From JAIOHN01 sp038258185 (lineage in GTDB: Bacteria > Chloroflexota > Anaerolineae > Aggregatilineales > Phototrophicaceae), in contig JBBSQD010000095.1 of assembly GCA_038258185.1 (NCBI GenBank), forward strand, positions 1 through 20,852: a DNA stretch of 20,852 nt. The letters run 5' to 3'. The position numbers were made by a program, and so were the translations under genes. Positions 6,128 to 12,347 of this stretch are shown in pieces. Positions within the stretch are counted from its first letter, which is position 1, and each line of letters opens with the position of its first letter. The notes beneath the pieces are model-generated. The model made no database searches, had not been told where the DNA came from, and saw nothing but the letters and a program-made list of their open reading frames with translations.

Positions 6128-7873
6128 ATGGTTACATATGCTGATCAACCGTGGTTAAAAACTTACGATTCTTCCATCCCCACACAACTGGATTATCCAC
6201 CAGAACCCTTAGGAGCGTTTCTCGAGAAATCCGCGAAAAAAGCGCCTGAAAATGTCGCCCTCGTCACCAATCTTAAATTGCCTCTGTTTGGCCGTGTGTC
6301 CAGCGAAATGACTTACGGTGAACTCAATCGCCTGTCGGATGCACTGGCAGCGGCAATGGTGGATTTAGGACTGAAAAAAGGTGATCGCGTCGCCATCGTC
6401 ATGCCCAACATCGCCGCCTTCATCATCAGCTTTTATGCGATCCTAAAAGCGGGTGGCGTGGTCGCCGCGACTAACCCCACCTACCCTGCTGAGAAAATGC
6501 AGTTCCAGGTCAATGACTGTGATGCAACCTTCGTCATCACCATGAGCCTGTTCTACAAAACCGTCAAAGAGATCCAACCGAAAACCAAGGTCAAAACCGT
6601 TATTGTGACCAACGTCAAAGAATATTTCCCGGCGTTGGGCAAACTGCTTTTCACGCTCGCCAAAGAGAAAAAAGAAGGCCACGCCATTGAGCAGCTTTCG
6701 AGTGGCGATTACTGGATGCAGGATCTTCTCGGTAAATATGCGGGTCAAAAACCTGATGTCAGTATCACGCCGGATGATCTGGCTTTATTCCAGTATACCG
6801 GTGGCACGACCGGTGTGGCCAAAGCGGCCATGTCTACACATAAGGCGCTGGTGGCAAATACCATCCAGATGAATGCTATATTGCAACCCGGCGGAAATGA
6901 AGTCTTTCTCGGCGCGATCCCCATGTTCCACGTATTTGGTATGGTTGCCGTTCTAAGTGTCGCCATTTCCATTGGTTCGAGGATTGTTCTGGTGATTAAT
7001 GCCCGCGATATTGATGATGTTGTCGAGACAATTGACACCTTCAAGCCCTCGATTTTTCATGGTGTGCCAGCCCTGTACAATGCTATCAACAACCATGAAG
7101 GTGTACAGTCGGGCAAAATCAGCGTCCAATCGGTGAAGCTGTGTGTCAGCGGTTCGGCTCCCTTACCGCCAGCTACCAAGCGTGAATTTGAGCGTTTAAG
7201 CGGCGGTAAACTCCTGGAAGGTTTCGGCATGAGTGAAGCACCGACTGCAACCCACGTGAATCCGCCACGGGGTGAGAATCGCACGGGTTCTGTAGGCTTA
7301 CCCATGCCTGACATGGATTTTCGTATTGTCAGCCTCGATGATGGTGAAACCGAAGTCCCGGTTGGTGAAGTAGGCGAACTGTTGATGTCTGGGCCCCAAC
7401 TGATGAAGGGTTATCACGGGATGCCGACGGAAACTGCCAATAGTCTGCGCGAACAGGACGGGAAAACCTGGCTCTATACAGGTGATATCGCCCGCATGGA
7501 TGAGGATGGTTACTTCTATATCGTGGACAGAAAGAAGGACATGGCCTTAATCGGTGGCTACAATGTCTATCCCAGTGCCATCGAAAAAACCCTCAAGGAT
7601 CATCCGGCAATCCTGGAAGTTGGCGTTGCGGCCATCCCCCATCCGGAAAAAGAAGGTCAGGAAGCACTCAAAGCATGGGTCGTACTCAAGCCGGGTGAGA
7701 CGGTGACTGAAAAAGAACTCATCGCGCATTGCGAAAAACATCTTGCTCGCTATGAAGTCCCCACCCGTTACAGCTTCGTCAACGACCTGCCCAAATCCAC
7801 GGTGGGCAAAACCCTGCGCCGTGAGCTTATTCGTCAGGAAGTGGAAGACCGCGAAAAAGCGCTGGCCAACTGA
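6128..7873 (+). CDS. fadD: Long-chain fatty acid-CoA ligase
   Basis: This is an adenylate-forming enzyme that activates a fatty acid with ATP and then forms the CoA thioester. The 581-aa protein has the normal FadD length. It shows the AMP-binding loop YTGGTTGVAKAAM (about 223-235), the A5-type motif EGFGMSEA near residue 363, and the hinge region YTGDIARMDEDGYFYIVDRKKDMALIGGYNVYP (about 452-485). The C-terminal catalytic Lys lies in PKSTVGKTLRREL. It is transcribed from its own consensus promoter with palindromic sites, so regulation by a fatty-acid-responsive repressor is plausible. A hairpin at 7892-7923 closes the unit. Another acyl-AMP ligase function cannot be excluded, but the family assignment is secure. 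Confidence 0.92.
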   Translation: MVTYADQPWLKTYDSSIPTQLDYPPEPLGAFLEKSAKKAPENVALVTNLKLPLFGRVSSEMTYGELNRLSDALAAAMVDLGLKKGDRVAIVMPNIAAFIISFYAILKAGGVVAATNPTYPAEKMQFQVNDCDATFVITMSLFYKTVKEIQPKTKVKTVIVTNVKEYFPALGKLLFTLAKEKKEGHAIEQLSSGDYWMQDLLGKYAGQKPDVSITPDDLALFQYTGGTTGVAKAAMSTHKALVANTIQMNAILQPGGNEVFLGAIPMFHVFGMVAVLSVAISIGSRIVLVINARDIDDVVETIDTFKPSIFHGVPALYNAINNHEGVQSGKISVQSVKLCVSGSAPLPPATKREFERLSGGKLLEGFGMSEAPTATHVNPPRGENRTGSVGLPMPDMDFRIVSLDDGETEVPVGEVGELLMSGPQLMKGYHGMPTETANSLREQDGKTWLYTGDIARMDEDGYFYIVDRKKDMALIGGYNVYPSAIEKTLKDHPAILEVGVAAIPHPEKEGQEALKAWVVLKPGETVTEKELIAHCEKHLARYEVPTRYSFVNDLPKSTVGKTLRRELIRQEVEDREKALAN

Positions 7874-7891
7874 TTTTGTAAGTCCACATCA

Positions 7892-7923
7892 AGGCATCGG
7901 GATATTAACTTATCCCGATGCTT
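7892..7923. terminator. Hairpin between convergent genes
   Basis: GCATCGGGATA (7894-7904) pairs perfectly with TATCCCGATGC (7911-7921) around the loop TTAACT; one G-U and one A-U pair extend the stem to 7892/7923. It lies between the ligase stop and the end of the minus-strand membrane gene, overlapping the last codons of the latter. No clear T-tract follows on either strand, so it may act as a processing or protective 3' stem, or as a weak bidirectional terminator. Confidence 0.65.
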
Positions 7924-8425
7924 GTGCGTCATCCAGATAATAGCCACGGTAAAAGGCGCGTGAAGGTCCACGATTTACATACCAGAGCACATAGATCATA
8001 ATCAGAATCGATACGATCATCCGCGCTCTTACCAGCGAGTCGGACAAGGCAGCCATAGGGTCAAAAATCTGTTCGATGTCGGGTTGTCCGCCGGCGCTTA
8101 AAATACTGCTGGCAAGCGTGATGCCAGTCAGCAAGACCACCGCACCCATAAAAATATAGCGCATGGATGGGGATTGCCCGCGCCATGCCAGAACAGCGAT
8201 TACAAAAAATGCCAGTGCAATCGCCGCTTGTACGATCAGAGTGGTATCGGATAAACCGATAATATCGACCCCGGTGGCACCGCCACCTTCCAGAAATTGG
8301 ATATCACGGAAGCGCCACTTAATAGACAGGTAGAAGAGCACCTGAATTAAGGGCAGAATAGAAAATAACATCACACTTGTGATAATTGCTATTGACAATC
8401 CTAACGGACGACCCGGCTTCTGCAT
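7910..8425 (-). CDS. Small integral membrane protein of unknown function
   Basis: I do not recognise this 171-aa protein. It has four likely transmembrane helices: about 9-33, 60-82, 88-108 and 132-149. A loop between helices 1 and 2 holds FLEGGGATG and a loop between helices 3 and 4 holds GGQPDIEQIFDP. The C-terminus is a short, Tyr/Arg-rich tail. AGGAG about 10 nt upstream supports ATG 8425. It is transcribed divergently from the BTAD regulator with about 160 bp in between, and converges on the acyl-CoA ligase. The hydrophobic profile and good ribosome binding site support a real gene; no catalytic motif is visible. Confidence 0.7.
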   Translation of the reverse strand: MQKPGRPLGLSIAIITSVMLFSILPLIQVLFYLSIKWRFRDIQFLEGGGATGVDIIGLSDTTLIVQAAIALAFFVIAVLAWRGQSPSMRYIFMGAVVLLTGITLASSILSAGGQPDIEQIFDPMAALSDSLVRARMIVSILIMIYVLWYVNRGPSRAFYRGYYLDDAQASG

Positions 8426-8438
8426 CGTTATCTAGTCT

Positions 8439-8467
8439 CCTGACAATCTACCCAATTCACCTGACAA
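8439..8467. repeat. Two direct repeats CCTGACAA, 21 bp apart
   Basis: CCTGACAA occurs at 8439-8446 and again at 8460-8467. The 21-bp period is two helical turns, so both copies face the same side of DNA. They lie just upstream of the membrane-protein start and could be a tandem binding site for a regulator. Confidence 0.35.
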
Positions 8468-8541
8468 ACAAAAGAATCATTCACTTATGTATTAACTGGT
8501 AAGTAATGACTACTCTGCCATTAGCCAACATCTTATTTCTG

Positions 8542-8550
8542 TGCTAGAAT
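8542..8550 (+). promoter_or_regulatory. Extended -10 promoter of the BTAD regulator gene
   Basis: TGCTAGAAT is an extended -10 (TGn followed by TAGAAT, 5 of 6 matches). No good -35 is present, as is common for extended -10 promoters. Transcription would start near 8557, about 32 nt before the first ATG. Confidence 0.5.
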
Positions 8551-8588
8551 ACACATAATATCGATAATATAATCCAGTGTTGGGGTAA

Positions 8589-9869
8589 ATGAAAGCTATG
8601 AAATTACATGATTTGATAGAACAATCTTACCAGAACTTTAAAGAACAGTCGGCTGATGCCCGTGTCACATTGTTGCATCCGCGCAGCCACTATCGCTCTG
8701 TTCTGGTCGCAAAACTCATTAACTCACCTGACACAAAAGTATTTTACTATGCCATGGGGCCAGATGATATTAACGTTCCGTCGTTCCTGTCCGGCATCAC
8801 CCATGACCTTGCTATTCAACACCCGACATTTGGGCGCCACGTGAATATTCTGCCCCAAAAAGACTTTGATAATATGGCATCGTTAGTCAAGACATTCGCC
8901 AAAGATCTTGCGGAAATGAGTGAAGAACCATTTTTACTCATACTTGATGAGTATGACCGCAGTGATATCGCGGACGATGTACAGATGTTCATCGAAAAGC
9001 TGATTGATCATATGCCCACAAATTGCAAGCTGGTCATCAACAGTCGCACCCTGCCCCGTCTGCCGTGGGTATCGCTCATCGCCCAGAAACAGGCCGTTAT
9101 GTTGCAGGATAAAGACCTTATCCGGCATGACTTCTATGATATTGAAACCGAAGGCAAAAACAAACTTGAGGTTTTCGCGCTCGGGCCGGGTTACATTTTA
9201 CTCAACGGCGCGACCATTGATACGTGGGAAGGACACCTTCCACGCCTGTTATTTTTCTTCGCGCTGGATCGTCCCAGCATCACCCGTTCCGAGATTTGTC
9301 AGGCGTTTTGGCCGGATTTAGATACGGATCAGGCTGTAAACGTATTCCATGTCACGAAACGCCGTCTCCACAAAGCGCTGGACATGGATGTGCTGGTGCA
9401 TGATGATGGTTATTATCGCATCAATCCCGAACTGGCTATCCAGTATGATGTCATGGATTTCGTGGGTGCGCTGATGGCAGGCCGTGATGAAGACAATCCG
9501 GATCGAGTCGCCGCATGGCAAAAAGCCATTGAGATTTATCGTGGCCCATTCCTGCAAGGCCATAGTGATCCCTGGATTCTTGAACGTCGTCATGATTTTC
9601 AGGCCGGTTATCTGGAGGCATTAAGCGAGATGGCGCGGGTACGATTGGCAGAAGATCGGCCAGAACACGCGCTCGGCTTATTCCAGAAAGCCCTGAGTGA
9701 AGATAACAGCCGCGAAGATCTCCACCGCGAGATTATGCAGTTATTCACGAAGTTAGGGCGCCGCAGCGAAGCTGCTGCCCATTATCAGAAGCTCGTGGAA
9801 GATCTGGCGAAAAGCCAGCACCAGCCTCAGGAAAAAACACGTACGCTCTACAGCGAAATCATGTCCTGA
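8589..9869 (+). CDS. BTAD-domain transcriptional regulator with a degenerate ATPase-like N-terminus
   Basis: The 426-aa protein ends in the pair found in SARP/AfsR-type regulators: a winged-helix-like region (about 190-275, including RSEICQAFWPDLD and VNVFHVTKRRLHKAL) and a helical bacterial transcriptional activator domain (about 285-420, including YRGPFLQG and TPR-like helices). The N-terminal 170 residues resemble the ATPase core of MalT/STAND regulators: a Walker-B-like FLLILDEYDRSD near 117-128 is present. The expected P-loop is replaced by LLHPRSHYRSVLVAKL, with no GKT/S. It is therefore probably unable to hydrolyse ATP, and may act as a sensor or scaffold. ATG 8598 is an alternative start. 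Targets are unknown; the neighbouring radical SAM and P450 genes are candidates by proximity only. Confidence 0.82.
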   Translation: MKAMKLHDLIEQSYQNFKEQSADARVTLLHPRSHYRSVLVAKLINSPDTKVFYYAMGPDDINVPSFLSGITHDLAIQHPTFGRHVNILPQKDFDNMASLVKTFAKDLAEMSEEPFLLILDEYDRSDIADDVQMFIEKLIDHMPTNCKLVINSRTLPRLPWVSLIAQKQAVMLQDKDLIRHDFYDIETEGKNKLEVFALGPGYILLNGATIDTWEGHLPRLLFFFALDRPSITRSEICQAFWPDLDTDQAVNVFHVTKRRLHKALDMDVLVHDDGYYRINPELAIQYDVMDFVGALMAGRDEDNPDRVAAWQKAIEIYRGPFLQGHSDPWILERRHDFQAGYLEALSEMARVRLAEDRPEHALGLFQKALSEDNSREDLHREIMQLFTKLGRRSEAAAHYQKLVEDLAKSQHQPQEKTRTLYSEIMS

Positions 9870-9878
9870 TTTACCAAA

Positions 9879-9903
9879 AAGCCCCGCTCAATAAGCGGGG
9901 CTT
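9879..9903. terminator. Bidirectional intrinsic terminator
   Basis: AAGCCCCGCT (9879-9888) pairs perfectly over 10 bp with AGCGGGGCTT (9894-9903) around the loop CAATA. On the minus strand it is followed by a T-run (complement of 9876-9880), so it best serves the radical SAM gene. On the plus strand it lies 10 nt after the BTAD gene stop, with only ATATATT behind it. Confidence 0.88.
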
Positions 9904-9925
9904 ATATATTAAATAGCGTGAATAA

Positions 9926-11026
9926 TTATTGCGCCTGAACGTCGGGCTGACGCAGATAAGCCATGCGTTGATGAATTTCCGGCAAATTCTGAACACCACT
10001 GTCAAAGTCAATAATGCGATTGATGAGATAAAACAGATACATACTGGTCAGCCAGTTCGTGAATTCCTGCTTTGAGCCCAGATGCCGTTTCATATTCAGC
10101 ATAATCCATGAGGCATGCGCCCACACATCATAGCAGGTGCTGCAATCACGTTCTTCGCCCACACAGCAGCGCCGGGTGGATTCTAAATCAGGGTTATAGG
10201 CGCGAAAATGGGTATTCACCGGATTGCCATTCTGCATGCGCTCGGCATTCACCGGATTATCCGCCGTAATGCTACAACACACATCATAGCCCCACTCCTG
10301 ACCATATAACTCCCCTGTCGAGACCGTTTTGTTGATATACGATGACGTGAGAATGCGATCAGGATAGCGCTCAATCATTCGATTCGTTTCCTGATACACC
10401 GCATCAAACCCAGCGCGATGGTCGACATCCCCACCCATTTCCGCCAGATCACCATAAAAATTAAAGATGACGTAGTTGCCATTATCGACACACTGCTCTA
10501 CAACCGATTCAATCTCATGCGCATTACCGGGTGTAGTCGTGTAGTACCAGATCGCACGGGGATCGTCCTTATAATTTTTTAAGCCTCGTTCGAAAACGTC
10601 CAGCTTGCCATTGCCGCGCATACGCGTATCTGTCTGATGATCCCCCCACACTGACACCCCAATCGTCATGTTCTCAAAGCCTTCATAGGGGATGCGCCGC
10701 AGTCCGTTGGTAATCGTAACCAGCCAGAAATTATCGTAGATTTTTTTCACACGGTTCAGGGTCAGACTCGGTTCACCACCGGCCACCGTGACATAATTGG
10801 TGCCTCTGGCCTTTTCATGTTCGATAAAAGCATCAAATATGGCTTCATCCTTGGGCGATTTATTTTTATCCATTTCTTCCGCAAAAAAGAAACACCCGTC
10901 ACAGCGAATATTGCAAGAATGGGTAATATCAACCAGGATAGAGCGAATGGGGCCGGCGTTTCGGATCGACTCATACATCGCGCCTAAAAACGGATCTTCC
11001 AGATACTGTTTCAATTTGCTCGCCAT
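9926..11026 (-). CDS. Radical SAM enzyme of unknown substrate
   Basis: The N-terminal half has the radical SAM cluster motif CNIRCDGC (Cys38, Cys42, Cys45 counted from ATG 11026), then the SAM-binding AGGEPSL and the strand TITNG. The C-terminal part is rich in Cys (DVCCSI; a stretch with RRCCVGEERDCSTC), so an auxiliary Fe-S cluster of SPASM/twitch type is possible. I cannot name the reaction. A GTG at 11032 is in frame, but ATG 11026 has GGAAGG at a better distance, giving 366 residues. The gene has its own upstream region with the GTGAAYCAC motif and ends at a strong terminator, so it is monocistronic. No partner peptide recognition domain is visible in it. Confidence 0.88.
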   Translation of the reverse strand: MASKLKQYLEDPFLGAMYESIRNAGPIRSILVDITHSCNIRCDGCFFFAEEMDKNKSPKDEAIFDAFIEHEKARGTNYVTVAGGEPSLTLNRVKKIYDNFWLVTITNGLRRIPYEGFENMTIGVSVWGDHQTDTRMRGNGKLDVFERGLKNYKDDPRAIWYYTTTPGNAHEIESVVEQCVDNGNYVIFNFYGDLAEMGGDVDHRAGFDAVYQETNRMIERYPDRILTSSYINKTVSTGELYGQEWGYDVCCSITADNPVNAERMQNGNPVNTHFRAYNPDLESTRRCCVGEERDCSTCYDVWAHASWIMLNMKRHLGSKQEFTNWLTSMYLFYLINRIIDFDSGVQNLPEIHQRMAYLRQPDVQAQ

Positions 11027-11052
11027 ACTCACCTTCCAGGAAAATTTATAAT

Positions 11053-11067
11053 TTCAGTGAACCACGA
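11053..11067. promoter_or_regulatory. Motif copy A upstream of the radical SAM gene
   Basis: TTCAGTGAACCACGA lies 27 bp before the radical SAM start. It is nearly identical to copy B upstream of the next minus-strand gene (14 of 15 bases). In gene orientation it reads TCGTGGTTCACTGAA and is followed after 2 bases by TATAAA, so it would sit in the -35/-10 spacer. Candidate shared operator. Confidence 0.45.
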
Positions 11068-11180
11068 TTTTGCATTTTGGCGCACTGGAAAGCAAAAATG
11101 CTGTCCCTAAACCAACCCTGTTTGAATTGTAGGGGGATGTGATTCTTCACGTCCGCAACAATGTGGTGAAAACTGCATCT

Positions 11181-11215
11181 GTGCTTGACTGAATTTGCTA
11201 AAGTACATCAAGCAC
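11181..11215 (-). other. Weak 3' hairpin after the membrane-protein gene
   Basis: GTGCTTGA (11181-11188) is the perfect inverted repeat of TCAAGCAC (11208-11215), which includes the last codons and stop of the minus-strand gene. The loop is 19 nt and no T-tract follows, so it is at best a weak terminator or mRNA 3' stem. Confidence 0.3.
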
Positions 11216-11876
11216 CAAATACAAATGTCTCCACAAACGGCGCGAAGGCTTCCCATGTTGGCGTATCGCCCTGTAGGGTTTTACTGCCGACAACATCTTC
11301 ATCCAGTGGGCAGGCTTCCGGCTCTGTACCTAAAACTGTTTGCGAAGCAACCCGGCGCGAGGTATCGGGGTTGATAAGAAGCAGTGTCATCACAATCTGT
11401 TCGCGCTTGACACGGACGGTGAATGAACCCTCGTCTGCAGCACGCGAATATTCGCAGGTTTCCAGCAAGACTTCGGCTTCATCGACACAACCGACAAGGG
11501 CGACATTGGTTTCACTTTCTGCCCGCCATTGTTCCGGCAATTGAGAATGCCATGTATGCCGTTGCTGTGTCCCGGCATTCATCAACAAAATGCCGAGTGG
11601 AGGCGGGGCATCGGGTAAATTAGCGGTGGAATCGCTACCTGCGGGTATCGGTTGGCAAGCGCGGGCATAAGTCTTGCCATACGTGCGCTGCACATTGGCA
11701 GTCTCTACGGCGCTAAAAATCGTGCCGACAATAATCATGATGACAGCGATAACGAGTACAATCGCACATCCACCACCGAGCAAGATGAATGTCTCACGAT
11801 CACGTTGTTTACGCCGTTCGTACATATAATCTTGCAAACGGGAAAACAGATTGCCACTATTGCGTTTTTCTTTCAT
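11208..11876 (-). CDS. Single-pass membrane protein of unknown function
   Basis: I do not recognise this 222-aa protein. A basic N-terminus (about 1-28, many Lys/Arg) is followed by one strong transmembrane helix (about 30-54, with LLGGGCAIVLVIAVIMII). An outside domain of about 165 residues containing five to six cysteines follows (ACQPI, GCVDEAE, ETCEYS, ACPLDED). The positive-inside rule predicts the C-terminal domain outside the cytoplasm, where disulfides are likely. No enzymatic motif is visible. It is transcribed in the same direction as the radical SAM gene, but with a gap of about 180 bp and its own copy of the GTGAATCAC motif upstream. A role in envelope sensing or binding is possible but unproven. 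Confidence 0.7.
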   Translation of the reverse strand: MKEKRNSGNLFSRLQDYMYERRKQRDRETFILLGGGCAIVLVIAVIMIIVGTIFSAVETANVQRTYGKTYARACQPIPAGSDSTANLPDAPPPLGILLMNAGTQQRHTWHSQLPEQWRAESETNVALVGCVDEAEVLLETCEYSRAADEGSFTVRVKREQIVMTLLLINPDTSRRVASQTVLGTEPEACPLDEDVVGSKTLQGDTPTWEAFAPFVETFVFGA

Positions 11877-11904
11877 CGAAGCCTAACCCTGACATCAAAC
11901 TACA

Positions 11905-11919
11905 TTCAGTGAATCACGA
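11905..11919. promoter_or_regulatory. Motif copy B upstream of the membrane-protein gene
   Basis: TTCAGTGAATCACGA includes the 9-bp near-perfect palindrome GTGAATCAC (11909-11917) and lies 29 bp before the minus-strand start. It matches copy A at 14 of 15 bases and copy C (inverted) at 13 of 15. Confidence 0.45.
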
Positions 11920-11932
11920 AAGTTGAAAAGGC

Positions 11933-11960
11933 TTGACAGAAAACTTGGAACGGTTAGGGT
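11933..11960 (+). promoter_or_regulatory. Candidate promoter of the small ORF or kinase unit
   Basis: A perfect TTGACA (11933-11938) is followed after 16 bp by TAGGGT (11955-11960), a poor -10 (3 of 6). Transcription would start near 11967, 35 nt ahead of ATG 12002. The -35 is good and the -10 weak, so activator help would be expected. Confidence 0.35.
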
Positions 11961-12001
11961 AAAGTCACCAAACCAACCCAAGAGAACCGAGCCAAGTCGA
12001 A

Positions 12002-12130
12002 ATGATGATAGCCCAAGCCGTACTAAAAGCCAAAGATATTTATGAAATCGTTGTCGATACACTGCAAAAGCATTTGAGTCTCAGCACGGAAGGCCGGCGC
12101 TGTATTATCCATCACCCGTTTCGATTCTAG
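12002..12130 (+). CDS. Possible 42-aa small protein
   Basis: A frame of 42 codons runs from tandem ATGs (12002, 12005) to TAG at 12128-12130, ahead of the kinase gene. The product begins MMIAQAVLKAKDIYEIVV and ends RRCIIHHPFRF. The first 26 residues suit an amphipathic helix; the tail is basic and aromatic with one Cys and two adjacent His. A candidate promoter lies upstream, but no convincing ribosome binding site precedes the ATGs. I know no family for it. It could be a small regulatory protein, a modified-peptide precursor or a chance frame. Confidence 0.3.
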   Translation: MMIAQAVLKAKDIYEIVVDTLQKHLSLSTEGRRCIIHHPFRF

Positions 12131-12148
12131 TTTTTGCCTTACCGGATT

Positions 12149-12163
12149 TAGTGATTCACCGAA
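12149..12163. promoter_or_regulatory. Motif copy C (inverted) upstream of the kinase gene
   Basis: TAGTGATTCACCGAA is the inverted counterpart of copies A and B, and contains GTGATTCAC (12151-12159). It points toward the plus-strand kinase gene in the same relative orientation as A and B point toward their genes, but about 185 bp away from the start. Confidence 0.4.
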
Positions 12164-12292
12164 TTTCTCCCCTATTGTATTCCATTCCGTACGTTGATTC
12201 AGTTACAGCAACAATTTTGAAATATGCATCCCGATCAAAACAGGAATCTGATTGTGAAAATAACAAAAATGAAGTTAAAATTAAGTTCAGGG

Positions 12293-12304
12293 GAAATATA
12301 TTTC
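12293..12304. promoter_or_regulatory. 12-bp palindrome close to the kinase start
   Basis: GAAATATATTTC is perfectly self-complementary and lies 43 bp before the kinase ATG, where it could overlap a promoter or act as an operator. The core is AT-only, so chance is possible. Confidence 0.3.
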
Positions 12305-12347
12305 ATACTTTAAACCCTCAATCGCCCCAGAATACTTAAAGGTCATC

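Larger units (their letters stand above)
11877..12347. other. 470-bp region between divergent genes
   Basis: Between the membrane-protein gene (minus) and the kinase gene (plus) I see two inverted copies of a GTGAWTCAC motif, a TTGACA-containing candidate promoter, a possible 42-aa gene at 12002-12130, and a 12-bp palindrome at 12293-12304. From about 12165 to 12290 I see nothing but AT-rich sequence. No transposon ends with target duplications, tRNA or CRISPR repeat is present. Confidence 0.5.

Noticed and set aside
11905..12163. Inverted motif copies as the ends of a small mobile element
   Set aside because: No flanking target-site duplication is visible and a third copy lies at 11053 near another gene start, which fits an operator better than terminal repeats.
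12151..12339. A 62-codon plus-strand frame just before the kinase
   Set aside because: It starts inside the GTGATTCAC motif, has no ribosome binding site, and reads through AT-rich intergenic DNA with a composition unlike the neighbouring proteins.
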